A stretch of DNA of 64,000 nt from Diprion similis (Eukaryota; Arthropoda; Insecta; Hymenoptera; Diprionidae). Positions within the stretch are counted from its first letter, which is position 1. Every line of letters begins with the position of its first letter. Below the pieces are notes generated by a model. It had not been told where the DNA came from. It did no database searches and was given only the letters and a program-made list of their open reading frames with translations. The stretch spans positions 22,284,501 to 22,348,500 of the forward strand of contig NC_060112.1 of the NCBI RefSeq assembly GCF_021155765.1, written 5' to 3'. Shown here piece by piece: positions 1-13,131 of this stretch. The position numbers were made by a program, and so were the translations under genes.

Positions 1-14
1 TTTTATTTGTACAG

Positions 15-1296
15 ACGAAAGAAAAGACCGTCTATTACTGGTGAAGATAAATTCAACAAACTCTCTGACGAAATGATTCTGATGATCTTGAGGTGGCTTC
101 CGAAAAAATGCTTGGTAACCTTCTAAATTTTCTCTACAACGTGCATTTCGGTCTGTGTTTTTGCGTAATTGAATATTTGTATAATCTGTCTTCAGGTGCG
201 GTCAATGCTTGTTTGCAAACGATGGTGTCAGATTGCCCGTGACGAGGCGTTGTGGAGTCGTTTAGACCTCGGTGGTAAAGTTTTGGTAGAAGGAACCCTG
301 GGACATATCCTGCCACGAGGTGTTCAAACATTGAGACTGGCTCAAGCAGAAATCGCAGACCCAGTATTTCAGCCAAATAGCGAAACTCTAAATGAAAATT
401 ACATCAGTAAGCTGCAATATCTAGATTTGTCAATGTCAGTTATATCGCCCGATGGATTGGCAGCTTTGTTATCCGTTTGTAAATTTTTGAAAAAATTATC
501 TCTTGAGAAATGTACACTGAATAGGCTTTGCTGTACTGCTATAAGCGAAAATCGAGACCTGGAAGTTCTAAATTTAACCATGTGCGAAGGTATTGATAAA
601 AAATGTCTACAGGATGTTCTAAAACTGCCAAGGTGAGGTACTTGCTTCCCAATGTCTACTTGTTATTTCTTATTTGAAAGCTGTAATCTCAGTTTCATTT
701 CCATATTGTTACCTGTCTAACAGTTTTTGTTCATTTTAGATTGAATGCTCTTAACGTTGCGTGGTGTGGTTTGGATTTAGAATGTATGACATTACTTTGT
801 CGACAATTACCAAGCACCATTACCCGGTTAAATATTGCTGGATGTCGGAAAACCATGACAGATGATAGTAAGTATATAAATACATAATAATAGGCAATTA
901 AGTACTTTGACCCTCGGCAAAGTATTTACAAGCTTGTTTTTTTTTCTAGATGTCAAAGAGCTGGTTAAATGCTGCCCGCGTATTATTGAACTCGATATGA
1001 GTGATTGTACAATGCTTACAATCAATGCCACCCAAAGTCTGTTAAGCCTCACAAAGTTAGAACACTTAGCCCTAAGTCGCTGCTACAGTATTCCCCCTAC
1101 CACTTATTTAAGACTAGCTCACATGCCCTGCTTAATGTACCTGGACGTCTTTGGATTAATGGCCGAACCTACTTTAGATACGCTGCAAGCAAGTTGCGGA
1201 AATACTGAAATAAACAAGTTCCTATACAGCTCAGTCGCCAGACCGACAGTCGGTGTTAGGCGGACGAGTATTTGGGGTCTTAGAGTAAGAGATTAG
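15..1296 (+). CDS. Skp2: Skp2-type F-box/LRR protein, 5' end outside the window
   Basis: This is the substrate receptor of an SCF ubiquitin ligase; in the family it targets CDK inhibitors such as p27 for degradation at the G1/S transition. Four exons are visible: 15-114, 196-632, 740-867 and 950-1296, all with GT/AG borders and compatible phases. They give 336 residues to the TAG at 1294-1296. The start of exon 1 is a splice acceptor (ttgtacag before 15), so the N-terminal part lies upstream. An F-box is read across the first junction (LSDEMILMILRWLPKKCL, then VRSMLVCKRW and DEALWSRLDL). Leucine-rich repeats follow. The C-terminus has the Skp2 signature LEHLALSRCYSIPP, LDVFGLM, ARPTVG and IWGLRVRD, as in vertebrate Skp2. 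Vertebrate Skp2 is about 420 aa, so some 80-90 residues are missing. The gene converges on eIF3g. I am confident of the family. Confidence 0.93.
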
Positions 1297-1551
1297 GAAG
1301 CTAGAAGAATTGAAAAAAATCTCATTTAGTGATTTATAAAAAACCAGAGAACTCGACTAGTAGTAGGTATAGTTGTTTACAAATCGCGTTTTGTCGCAGT
1401 AACTGAGAATAAATCGGACTTAATCTCTGGTAAATACGATTGAATAATTTCCTGAAAAGTGTAGTAATAATAATAACGTAAAATGATCGTTAAGGTATGT
1501 ATTTCGAAAGTTGTGCCAGAAAGCGGTAATAGATTGATTTTCATTTTTGTA

Positions 1552-1557
1552 AATAAA
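1552..1557 (+). terminator. poly(A) signal candidate for Skp2
   Basis: An AATAAA hexamer lies 256 nt after the Skp2 stop codon, in AT-rich sequence. It implies a 3' UTR of roughly 280 nt. The cleavage site is not visible. Confidence 0.5.
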
Positions 1558-1574
1558 TTCTCATACAAAACGAA

Positions 1575-2354
1575 TAAGAAAATAACATAATGATAATAAT
1601 GACAATAATGTTGTTAATGATCAGTCAATTATCTGCCAAATGTGCCTTACTTGTTGAATATCAATTTTTTTTTGTATAATATCGCGTAAAATTCGGCACT
1701 ATAAAAAAACCTGTAATACTTTGAAAGGTAGTAATTATTTTTATAAATGATATTAGGAGAATTTTTCTTTCTTATTTTTATGTCACACAGTCTACTTATT
1801 GCAATCTGCATAACATGAATTAATGAATTCTACAATGCTTCTCCCAACAAGAGTGATGTGAAGCGAATTTGATTTCTTGTGATTCTTTTTTGGAAACCAT
1901 GATACTAGATGTAAGAATGTATGTATACTATTTTTAAGATGAATAGAAAGGAAAGTCCTTTGATACTGAAAATAATTCGATATTTTCCTTTCTTGCATCA
2001 ATATGGTACCGAATTCTCTTGGATATCCGAGATTACTGGATAATTATATTATTGACGACTCTGTGAATTAATTATTATTATGTATATTCTATAAAAATGA
2101 ATCATTATGGTTAATTCAAGTTCAATTTTATTTTGTTTACCTTTCAGCATTACCTAACTCACTTTATTTAAACCGTTTTGTCGTTAATATGTAAGAATCA
2201 ATAATAAGAGGAGCTCATACTTTGGATAATTTATTAAAGAATGAAAGATACAACTGCAGAGATTGCAAAACAATAAGTTGGTTGCCGGAAGGTGGATTCC
2301 GTTCATTCAATATATATGTGTATATAAAAAAAACATTGAAATATTCGATTATAA
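1575..2354. other. Spacer between convergent Skp2 and eIF3g
   Basis: AT-rich sequence between the two convergent 3' ends. Short ORFs here carry no recognisable domain. I see no RNA gene or mobile element. Confidence 0.5.
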
Positions 2355-2360
2355 TTTATT
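2355..2360 (-). terminator. poly(A) signal candidate for eIF3g
   Basis: TTTATT on the + strand is AATAAA on the coding strand. It lies about 112 nt downstream of the eIF3g stop codon. Confidence 0.5.
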
Positions 2361-2471
2361 ACACAAGATTTACATCAACTGGGTCTTAGCGATTGATTTC
2401 CATTTGCAACATTAGTTATTGCGTCAGAAGGATTTAATCTTGTAAAACGGAGTCAAATCCGCAATTCACAT

Positions 2472-3721
2472 TTAATTACTTTGCGTGGGGGGTTTGGACC
2501 AGTCAACATTTAAAATAAGATGATCATATCCATGTCCATGTAACTGAACAATAGCTTTAGCAGCATCAGCTCGGAATTTATAGTGAACATAAGCAAATCC
2601 TTTACACAAATTAGTTAGCTTTTCCTTAGCGAGGTACAGTTTTTGAATTGGTCCAAAAGGCTTAACAAGCTCTTCCAAATCCGCATCGGAAGTGCTTTCA
2701 GAGAGGTTGGAAATTCGGATGGCTGTTGTATCGTCACGCTTTATCATCTGCATCGAATCTCCACGTTTGTTGCCGCCATCTCGCATATTGGGTGGTACGT
2801 ATCTACTACCCTGAGGTTTATTCAGTTCAGACATTGCTCCAGGTGCTCCTGGACCTCCGGCTGGTTTCTTATCGTCCGGAACTTTACCTGAAGTAAAACA
2901 TTTCAAGATTATCAGTCAGTTACAAGATAATCTAAGAAAAAGTCAATTTTCTTCAGTTATGGAACACAATTACTGCCTGAAGGTACAAAAATTTCAACAA
3001 TTTAATGATCGATTCATCTGAGGAATAAAATTTTCAAGCTTCGAGGACACAGTTCTACCATTTGGAAAAATGTTTCCCTCGATTCAAAAAGTTCCTGTTC
3101 CTATATACAATCTTTTGATATTTCATCTTACTTTTTCAAAATTTTAATAATATCTATGAATTTATTCTAATCTCAGAACTTGTATAGTAATAGCTTATGA
3201 ATATTATGAAGTTTTTGGCAGAGCGAAGTCAACAACTTTGAATAATGGTGGGTAAATATCAGTATCAAATAACCTCCAGCGAGTACAGTGTCTTTGTAAG
3301 GACACTTTGAAGTCCAGTGATCGCCATTGCAGCTACGGCACTTCACGACACCCTTGTCTCCGATACTCTTCAGTTTGTCAAGTGAGTCTTCTTCGACCTT
3401 GTTCTCTTCTTCTTTATTCGAAATGAACTGCATGAAGACATCTTCTGCTCCCACAGTTGTGGCAGGATTTGGTCCAGGTCTGTCGTCCGAGGAGTCACCA
3501 AACTTTGCCCAGTTCTTCCGCACGGCTATAGTCTTTGATACTATGCGGCGTTCCACCTTGTAAGTACGGACAACTTTTACCTTCTTGTCATCTTCGTTGT
3601 ATTTGTATTCTGTAAGGATTTTGAATCCATTTTCATAGACCTCTGTCGGCGGAGGCAGTACTCCTCCTTCTTCCTCAACTTCATCAGCCCAGCTGGATTT
3701 TATTTCTTCTGTTACTGGCAT
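2472..3721 (-). CDS. eIF3g: Eukaryotic translation initiation factor 3 subunit G
   Basis: A subunit of the eIF3 complex that acts in scanning and reinitiation on the 40S ribosome. There are two coding exons on the - strand, 3721-3274 and 2887-2472. They join in phase 1 (g/gt makes Gly150) and give 287 aa, against about 320 in human. In order: an acidic N-terminus ([11 protein letters not shown]), the eIF3g core ([23 protein letters not shown]), a CCHC zinc knuckle (C128, C131, H135, C140, followed by PYKDT), a Gly/Pro linker, the YVPPNMRDG motif, and a C-terminal RRM at about 205-283. The RRM has RNP2 IRISNL and RNP1 KGFAYVHY, and ends [14 protein letters not shown]. The start is chosen because a splice acceptor lies 3 nt upstream of the ATG, which implies a 5'-UTR intron. 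The gene is divergent from the CHERP homologue. Confidence 0.95.
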
Positions 3722-4434
3722 GTCTGTAAGTTTGGAATAAAAAAACCTTTAATCTGGTAGATAGGTAAGCAATAGTATTGGCCCAAGCATATCAATCTTT
3801 ATGATTTTTCTACCTTTTACTAGTTCTGTTTCTCTTTAACATTTCACACGTCTTTTACTTGTAACTTATCAAACTTCTCAGCCTCTAGAAGAATTCCAAT
3901 TCAAGTCGAAGATTTTCGATTTTCAATTATTATCAATTCTCATACAGGAGCCTTCAATTGTTAAGAAATATTTGTTTACACCCCGATTCATTAAAAAATT
4001 GTAAATAGTGAACGAAGTAATTGAGTGAGCAATTTACAAAGTATACGACCTTCATAAATCCATAAATACATTTTTAGGATCCCAACGAACGGTGGACATT
4101 CAGAATGTCTCTACGTTTGAAAGGTTAGTACGACTCAGAATGGAGAATTCAACTATTTGAGGTTAGGATATCGCATCACCTCGACTCTCGATACCAATTA
4201 TTCCAATCAATTAATGAAATTATCGTGGATCACATCTAGAAACGTGACACAACGATATGGCAATTGGAAGACTCTTTAGCCTAGTAAAATCATCGAAAAA
4301 TTGCAGGAGATATTGGAAATTGCATTTGACCAGATCAGCCTCACGTGTGTCATAAATTTTGGAATCTCAGTCGTAGTTGTACGCCTTAATAATAAATGAT
4401 AAGAGATAAAAATTATTCAAACTTGCCTGTTTAC

Positions 4435-4720
4435 CGTGAGCAACGGTATCGGTGTAACGAAACGTAATATTTGGAAGATTTTCAAAGAATTTGACAACCC
4501 TTCGTCGTACATATGTCCGTCGGACAGACGATTAGCCAAAATGGAGGAGACGCCAATGGCGGTGGGGGCGAGCGCTGCTCCCTCTGTGCATTACATCGAA
4601 AACTTTTGCTAGGAATGCTGACGAGTGAGGGAGCGAGAAAGAGTTAAGAGCGAGGGAGACGAAGTAAAAAAAATGGCGATGTCTAGCGTTGTCGCTGTAT
4701 CGTGAGCATAATGGTTTTCG
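4435..4720 (-). other. Possible non-coding first exon of eIF3g
   Basis: The eIF3g ATG sits just behind an acceptor (cttacag, read on the - strand at 3730-3724). Reading back on the - strand, a usable donor (cacg, then gtaaac) ends an exon at 4435. The 5' end of that exon would lie somewhere in the CpG-containing 4500-4720 stretch. Both the donor choice and the 5' end are inferences. Confidence 0.35.
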
Positions 4721-4812
4721 GCACAATATTACAGTTGAAAATACGTTAGAGTTTCATTATTAAGTGTGAATTATTCGTTACTCGAGGAGTCTCGACTTCC
4801 CACAAAGAAGAA
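4500..4812. promoter_or_regulatory. Likely bidirectional promoter of eIF3g and the CHERP homologue
   Basis: The two genes are divergent. The CHERP ATG is at 4813 and the inferred eIF3g 5' exon ends at 4435, so both must start in this short interval. The interval is richer in CpG and GC than its flanks. No clear TATA box or Inr/DPE pair was found. Confidence 0.5.
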
Positions 4813-7800
4813 ATGGATCAGGCTCCAGCAGGTAGAGAAAAAAAATCACAATCTCAAGATTCAGCGAAGCGCGGTATTATTTCCACACTACCTATCACGT
4901 ATCAATTAATTTTTCGGCTTAATTTTTCACCTATCAATACGATATTACTATCTACGCCTACAACTCGACGAGTTGATACGGATGAAGAGACTTTTCTCTC
5001 ACCCTGTGCTAAACAAACATATCTTTGTGTACAGGAATTGTACTAGGTTATGTGACTCGGGCCAAGTCCACCCAAAATTGTTGGAATCGCCACCGCGACG
5101 AGTATTTGGAATTTTGATTTATTTCTAACTATGACAGTCTACGAAATTTTGTAACACTTAGTGAAATATTCATGATTATTTTTGATTTTTGCCTTCACAT
5201 TCATTGTCCGTTCATTGTTTCCTCTCCTACAATCACGCTGCAAGATATACAATCTTTTAATCAAGCCTTAGATATGGTTATGATTTTAATAGGGTAAATA
5301 TTCATATTTCATATTCATTTCACAACACGTGATCGACATCTAAATTGCGATCAAACAATTTCAACGAAATTTTTAAGTTATATTATAAACGACATGTTGT
5401 CCCAAGAGAAATATGTGATACTCTTCAATACTGCAATAACATTATATGATTATCCTTATCTAGATATCATATCTTGTTTTGCGATGGTTACATATTACTT
5501 TCATCTATGTTTTAAAATTAATAAAAAATAAGACCGCTAGCTAAGTGTTGGATCATTCTTGATGTTAGAACTATAACTAGGATATTATATTTTTATGTCA
5601 TAACAATTTCTTGTATATTCTAGAAAATAATTTGTCTAGAAAATAATACCGGGTAAGATTATGATCTTTTTTTTCTATGAAATATCATGTAAGCTTACAT
5701 TGTTGCTCGATGCCGACTGTTCTAATAAAGTTCTGTTTTAAATGGTTCAATAGACACGGACTTGCGCAACATCATAGACAAGCTGGCTCAGTTTGTCGCA
5801 CGTAATGGACCAGAGTTTGAGCAGATGACAAAAAACAAGCAAAAGGATAACCCGAAGTTTGGTTTCCTGTTCGGCGGAGAGCACTTTAACTACTATCAAT
5901 ACAAAGTGACAACGGAGCAAGCCAGTAAGTGGGAACAAATCCCCTTAACAACGTACAAAAAAAGGTCTTCGTTCGATGAACTAGAAGCAAACCCCCCCCA
6001 AAAAAAAAACAAAAAACAAAAACAAAACGACTATGAGAAAACGTATGAAACCGTCAAATGAACAAACATCACCACTGTGCAATGAGATGAAAATGTCATT
6101 TGTGAAAATCAGGACATCGTTCAAGATTTTGGGAATCGTTATTTATTATAAGACTTGAAAAAAACTAGAAATGTGAAAGGGGCTTTCTTAAAATACAAAT
6201 AAGAACAAGATGTAGCTTTAGGATTGTTATCTGATCCAAGATTAGCTCGGCAAGGATACAAATGTTTAAAATACCAACTACTTTTATATTTATGAAGAGT
6301 ACTACACACTGCCGCAGTAAAATCCGTTTTACATACATGCTCCTGTACTCAACTGTTGGGTGTAGCACGATGAAAGAAAAAAAGAAACACATTCTGTGTT
6401 TCAATGGCACTCTAAATTTAACAGTAGACTTAATGCATTCTTACACGATGCCAGAAAAATTAACATGTGCTATTCGGAGATATTCATCCAAAAACAACAG
6501 AATTAAAAATAATAAAAAAAAAATTAAAAAAAATTAAAAGAAAACATGGACCATTAGTTTATTTTTTCAATATCATGAAGAAATGAAAACAAATTGCAAT
6601 AATCCACCGTCATTCGTTTACAGTTTTAAAGCAAAAAGGAATAAATCCAATGCAAAATGCCGACCCACGTTTAAACGTTTCGCAGCAGCAGCAAACAGCC
6701 GCGGCCGTCGCTTCGCCACAAAATAACGTCAGTCTTGCATCGAGCCTGAGCGCTCAAAACAACGGTTTAAGCCAAGTGGTCGGGAACCCAGGGCCCGTTA
6801 TACCGGGGATAACTGGTGTACCCGGAGTATCCGGAGTTCCAGGACCAATCGGAGGGCCTGGAAATGTGGGACCACCTGTTGGGGCCATTCCTGGACCAAT
6901 AAGGAACGTGAATTCGCCGATCGGAGGAGTTAATCCTGGTGTCAATATTACCGGTCCTTCAGGGTGGTTGCGAAATGAACTTGCGCAGCTTCAATCACAG
7001 CAAGCTACACTCCGAGAACAAGTTAGACAATCTGAGCAAAACCTCGCTGCCCAACACGCCGCTTTAATGGCTCAACAACAAGGGAGAGTCGAAGAGGCTG
7101 TCAGACAAGCTCAAGAAGCATCGCTGCAAAATAATGCTCAGCATACAAATACTGACCTTTCTGCATTCGATTCTGTACTACAACCCATTATCGAGAGCTG
7201 CACCAAGGATAGCATCAGTGCTGGAAAGGCTTGGATACTACAGAATTCTATCACAGCACAAAGTAATCAAGTCATTGCTGAGCATTTGCTGAAAAAGTAT
7301 GTATATCTGTTCATCACCACTTGTCGATCTGTTACAAAAATTTCACATCAAAGCTTAGCTGGGAACAAAATTGCATTCCTTTTTCTTTTTTTTTTTTCAA
7401 TTGGATTAAAGTAATTTCTATAATAAATTCTAGAGTAATTCAAGGAGCAGCTTTCAGCCAGAAGTTACACGTGATTTACTTAGTAAACGATGTTCTCCAT
7501 CATTGGTAAGCATACAAGTGTATTTCACAGCAAGATAATTTTTTGAAAAGTTTTTTCCGACTTAGTGCTTAGCTAAAGGTAGACTAGGTAGGTAGACTGG
7601 TCAGATAGATGCAAACTGGAAATGTATACAACTGGTTTATAAAAGATATTATTCTAGAATTGGTTCTGTACCGCATTTATTCAACAGATACAATATAATT
7701 ATGTACACATTATTTAAAATCCCAAAACAACTTCGTAGCGCAAGGAAAAAATCAATCGATCTTCGCAAAGCAATGGAAAGCGTCGTTGTCCCGATGTTCT

Positions 7801-9667
7801 GCAACACGTCATTGGCTGCTACCGATGAACAGCTTAATAAATTGAACAAACTTTTGAGTCTTTGGGAATCAAAAAATAATTACTTTGACGATGGAATAAT
7901 TGAGAAGTTGAAGCAACCGAGTATATCTTGGTCAGAATATCAGGCCAGTTTAGTTTCGAAACATGCAAGTGCCATTACACCAATCACCACGTCAACCAAA
8001 CAGACTTTTGAAAATTATCAAGCTCAGCATCAGGCGTTTGTTAATCATGCTATGAGACAAATTCAAACTATAGAGCAGCAGAAAATTTCCATTGATCAGC
8101 AGCTCAAAGCTCCACCGCCTCCACCACCGCAAATGGTAAGATTGGTTCTAAAATAAACTGATATTGGACATTTGAAAAATGTTTTGTGCTTTTAATCAAT
8201 GAAGGTTTTTTTATACAGAACCAAACAAATTTAAACATCCCGCCAACTCACACTGGGCCTCCTCCCCCAATATCTGGTGGTGATATGAATTTTAGTCAGC
8301 CTCCGCCAGGTTGGGGAGTTCCTGGGGCTCCCGAACCACCTCCGTTTACTAACGTTCCATTACCGGACTTCTCTAAACCACCACCTGGCTTTGGTCCACC
8401 ACCGATCATTCACGAGCCATCCATGGAAGATCTTATGCCTAGTATGCCATACTTTGAATTACCAGCTGGTCTTATGGTCCCACTCATCAAATTGGAGGAT
8501 GGCGAATATAAGTCATTAGATCCAGATGCTATAAGACTTCCACCACCGGCTCCACCGAGCGATAGATTAGTTGCAGCAGTTGAAGCATTCTATGCCCCTC
8601 CAAATCATGATTCACCCAGAGATAGGTGAATCAATTTTTAGTGATAATTTCATTTTATACCTACACATTTAGACACGACATTCAGGCAAATATAACAATC
8701 CACAGCAATGTGACGCTGATATTATTGGAATAAATGCACGTATGCTTATATTGTTACTATCGAATTTTAGTGACGGCTGGGAGAAACTCGGTCTGTATGA
8801 GTACTACAAGGCGAAAAACGCGGCACGCAAACGGAAAGAGGAAGACATTGTGAGTGGATTAAGACAGAGGTCTCGATCACCGTCCCCTATTTTAAGGCCA
8901 CGATCCAAGAGCCCGAGTCCGCCTAAAAAACGATATAGAAGTAAATCTCGCAGCAGATCCAGGTCTAGATCGAAGGGCAGAAGCAGATCTAGATCACCAA
9001 CTAGTAATCACCGGCGCAATTCCCGTAACAGTAGCAATCACAATAGTAGGAGTAGGCGAAACAGAAGAAACAGCAACAAAGAAAGGAGTCCAGACAGCAA
9101 GCGTGGGGATAGATCTGACCGAAGTCCAACACCACCTAGTTTTCTGTAAGTATTTTTACGTTATTATATTCTTTTGAAACTTAATTTTCGAATTAAGAAT
9201 ATTGAAAATTCTGGTGGTTAGTTTTATCGAAGATTTGTTGGTACTTCCTCACATAAAATAATTACTTTGTTCAGTTTTCTTCGGTATAATTCTGGTACGA
9301 AAACCACATTTTTCATTCAAATGAATTTTACCAATATGTTGTGACGATGTGTTGATTTATACACTTGAACAGGGGATCAACATACAGCAAAGCTCAGCAG
9401 GAGATAAGTTTAGATGAGAGCAATAAAGGCCATCAATTGTTGAAAAAAATGGGATGGGGTGGAGCAGGTTTGGGTGCTAACGAACAAGGAATCGAAGCAC
9501 CAATATCAGGTGGGGAAATACGGGACAAGAATGATCAGTACAAAGGCGTTGGGATTAACTTGAACGACCCGTACGAGAACTTCAGGAAAAGTAAAGGCCA
9601 AGCTTTTATCACGCGAATGAAAGCAAGGGCGGAGGAAAGAGCGGAAGAAAGAGCAGAACGAGATTGA
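4813..9667 (+). CDS. CHERP: CHERP homologue (SURP, CID, SR and G-patch protein), 8 exons
   Basis: Nuclear RNA-processing protein linked in the family to the U2 snRNP and alternative splicing; the name recalls an older ER-calcium link. Exons are 4813-4831, 5754-5924, 6624-7296, 7434-7505, 7739-8135, 8219-8625, 8771-9145 and 9373-9667, with every phase compatible; total 802 aa. The protein starts MDQAPADTDLRN and then has a SURP domain (IIDKLAQFVARNGPEFEQM, LFGGEHFNYYQYK). A Gln/Gly/Pro linker follows, then a coiled-coil-prone Gln/Ala segment. The CID domain (LQPIIESCTKDSISAGKAWI, LHVIYLVNDVLHHC, VVVPMFC) and proline-rich stretches come next. The conserved block PYFELPAGLMVPLIKLEDGEY precedes an SR-rich region. 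The G-patch (GHQLLKKMGWGGAGLGANEQGI) and the tail DPYENFRKSKGQAFITRMKAR end it. This order matches vertebrate CHERP block by block. The 19-nt first exon is inferred from the ATG, a cag/gtagag donor and the phase match. Confidence 0.94.
5992..6027 (+). repeat. Homopolymer C/A run in CHERP intron 2
   Basis: A run of C followed by A runs broken by single C residues, about 70 nt after the exon 2 donor. It is low-complexity sequence prone to slippage and carries no coding signal. Confidence 0.7.
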
Positions 9668-9876
9668 ATTATTTTATAATTAAATATATGATATTGTCTC
9701 TAATATCGACATTGTAAGACAAAAGTGCGGTTGCTTCTACGCATACTCATGTGTGTACGTGTTTGTACGTTTATATAATGTAGATGTACACAGTGTAACC
9801 GTTAATTGTCTGGAAAAGAACGAAAATGAGAAGGGAGACGCATTTTTTTACTTGACGAAGTAAGACGTTCTTGTAA

Positions 9877-9882
9877 AATAAA
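9877..9882 (+). terminator. poly(A) signal candidate for the CHERP homologue
   Basis: AATAAA lies 210 nt after the TGA at 9665-9667. It implies a 3' UTR of about 230 nt. Confidence 0.55.
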
Positions 9883-9899
9883 TGATTTTGCATTTATGC

Positions 9900-12800
9900 C
9901 ATTTGGTATAAGAATACCGTAAAAATAATGCTGAATGATTGAACAAACTTACTACGTCGCTTATCATTTCATCAAAACGACAACTTAACGATAGTCCCTG
10001 ATTTTTGCATGGTTTTGAGGCGCTCTCCAGACTTAAAGGTTCGTTGACTTTTGAACGATATTACTTACTGATTTGTCAGTTTTTATATGTACGGATCACA
10101 ATGTGACGTTTTCTTACACGCATAACGAAGTCTACACAGTTATTTCATCGTTTAAAAGTTCGTCAGCTCTTCGAGAGGAACGTTTCACGATTGTAACTGC
10201 TATTCTGAAAGAACACAACAAAGGAACCGCAATTATAAAAACGATCAGTAGAAAGGGCGCATTCAAGCGTTACCAAGAATATAATGTTATCAACTGATGT
10301 GTACAATGTCAATACGTTTACAGAAATTTGTTCATAGAATGAAGATAATCTGTAAAAAAAGAGAATAAATGAGTAAAAAAGTTGCAGAATTTTAAAAAAC
10401 GAATGCATGCTTGTATACTATGAATTTGATTTACCTGGTCAGTAAGACAAATTTTTGGATTGTAGAAATTACGAATAAGTAATGGCGGATTGTCTGTCGT
10501 CAAAAAATCGTGTAAAAGGGCTTATGTGAGTTAATTGAGGTTCGTTGTTTGAGCTAAGATGAAGTATTAATAAAATGATGGATATTTGCGGTTGGTGGAA
10601 AGACTAGTGGTTTTTGATTTTTTTTTTTTTTTCTTTTTTAACTACCTGGAAGTCAGACATTACAAACAGTGTAGCTTAGTTCAGGCATACCTTGTGTAAG
10701 AAACAGGAATAAAAACGAAAGGATATAATGAATAAATTAATTGAAAATATATTTTATGGTAGGACGAAATATTACATTGTAACAATGAAGAGAGGAAGAG
10801 AAAACTTAATCAAAGAATGGAAAATCGCCTATACCCGTATACATTAATCATTATTTATAACATACATATTTTGCATTTCTTATTACTGGTTTCATTTGTT
10901 TATTATTTCGAGCTGAGAATAGACTCGTTATCATTACTTTACAATTACAGTTGTTTAAAGTATAATGTGTATATACGCAAGTCAGTGCATTTCTCTCCAG
11001 GGGCAACAGCATGCCTTATTTGAAAAAATGTTAAAAATTCAATAACTGTATTTATAGACTTAATTAATCATTCTATTGAACTTAACTACATCATAAATAG
11101 CTCAAAAATGAATACTGTACATTTGGTATAAATTTGTTAATAATAAATAAGTAATAACAATAACTATAACGAACGATGTGCAAAAATATTTTTAATCTGC
11201 TAGATCAGCAGGTAGCTGAAACCAAAGAGGGCTGAAACGGTGTAACAAATACTCTGTACAGTCTGAGTATCGATGCAATGAAGTGTAGACTGTAAACTAT
11301 AAGGAACCACTAAAACGATAGCGAAACTTTGAAACACGCTTCTACAATAGCTGAAGCTATTTTTCTATATTTTCTACCAGACTCCTTTAAATTTTTTCTA
11401 AATACCAGTCATTTCTTAATTCTAGAACATTCGTTGCAAGGTTATTCCGGTGAATTTGTCCTAAACGTGCCAAAAATTTCAAAGATGGAAGCAAAATCGG
11501 GCCAATAAAATCAAAATTAGGTAATAGAAAGATCAATTTCTTATATTTATCAAATAATTTGAAGGTTTAGATAATCACGAAATTTGGGCAGTTGGTCCGA
11601 TACATTATGTATTACTTCAAGATGGTTGACTTCCGTGTTTATCGTTTATCTGCAATTTTCTATTTCTATCATTTGGAAATTTTCAACTTTCTTCCGATCT
11701 TGATCAATTTGTGATACCAACTAAGAGCATTATCTACTTCTATCTGTATTGTAAAAACTGCATGACATACAGGTCTGCTGATGATAACGTATGTTTCGTT
11801 CGACTTATCACTCAAGTTTATTCTATTTTCTTATAAAGACAGCGGTGAAGCACCATGATGAACTGCTATTATTGTATCACACTTTATACAATTATATTCT
11901 ACATCCTTGGATACTGCGCGTCGTGTTACAAAGGTTGTACGTGACGTTAAGCTGATTCCGGGCTGGTATAGTTTGTTACGCCGGAACATTTCAATCGATA
12001 ACGAAAAACTTGAAGTTTGTTTCCAATGAGACCAAAGTTTCAAAAACACGTCTTATCGCGGTTAGTGTGTTTCTGCCCTGAGAACGCATCAGCGAGCATA
12101 GATATAATTTGACCGTCTGTGTACGAGCTTCGAGGGGTTTTAATCTTAGCTGCCCCTTTGACCCCCCCCAATGAGAACTGATAGCCAAACTGAATATTTC
12201 CAATGCTGAACCGGTTTCACAGATATCTCGGGCACGTAAACAGACCTCATGATCGACTTCGCAGCTTCTGCTAAAGCACAATCTTGGAGCTAATTCAGCG
12301 CAGTTTTGAATAAGAAATAACACGCTTTCCTTAGTAGTTTTTTGCTATACTCTTTCTTTTTTTTACTCATTCGTGTTGAGAATTGCAAAATAATTGTTCA
12401 ATAAGTGAGGACTAATCGGCGGAATTGACAAATAATATTTGCAGAATCAATTTTTAGGGACCCTTTTTCACGTTTGGGAACTGTGGAAACCAGAAACTAA
12501 GCACAACTTGAAATTCGGTGGGTTAGATTGAGAGCTGCGAAGATCCGACGAAATGTTTACATTTTTCCGATGTATGTCGTTAGGGGTGCATTATAGTAAA
12601 TCGAGATGAAGCGCAAACGTTTTCTTGCATGAAATTACGTGAAATATTATTATTTCGTCGAAATTCATTGGTTTCGTTATTTTTTAATTTTCCCTAAAAT
12701 TTTTCTGGGAAAATACAAAGGGGTTCGTAAGTTTTTCTTTTTTTGTGATTTTTCGAGTCGGAAGTTTTTGGTCTCAGAATTGATTTGAATGTCTCTTTAT

Positions 12801-13100
12801 TGACTAATTACACGCCGAGGAATTTGGAAAAGGTATTTAATTATTTAAAACATCGTAAGGCTAGTATCAAAGATGCTACGAACAAACCACGTAGAAATTT
12901 TTCGACACTAACTTCTGACCAACTTGTTGCAGCAACTCTAAGACCCTGCAAATTTTCGTTCTTAGAATCGATTTCAAGAACTTTATTTGACTAATTGGTA
13001 TTTTTGAAATTTAATAGAAACATTCAAAACATCGTAAGATTAACAGTTGACAAAACTGCTGCTGAGATTTTGACTTTTACTCTTTCAAAACATGTTTAAT
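9900..13100. other. Gene-poor sequence downstream of the CHERP homologue
   Basis: AT-rich DNA with only short ORFs, several of which need a non-ATG start and none of which shows a domain. Two diverged direct copies of a segment lie at 12768-12860 and 12955-13040; see the repeat entry. I see no RNA gene. Confidence 0.5.
12768..13040. repeat. Diverged direct repeat, two copies about 187 bp apart
   Basis: Copies at about 12777-12860 and 12962-13040 share, in order, an agaat(t/c)gattt block, a ttta-ttgactaatt block and an aaaacatcgtaag block. They are separated by sequence that aligns poorly. It looks like an old tandem duplication. Confidence 0.5.
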
Positions 13101-13131
13101 ACCATAGTCAAGCAGGTTCTACTTGCAATGA

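Noticed and set aside
8742-9149. SR-rich ORF as a separate splicing-factor gene
   Set aside because: It is exon 7 of the CHERP homologue. Phases on both sides match and the G-patch follows in exon 8.
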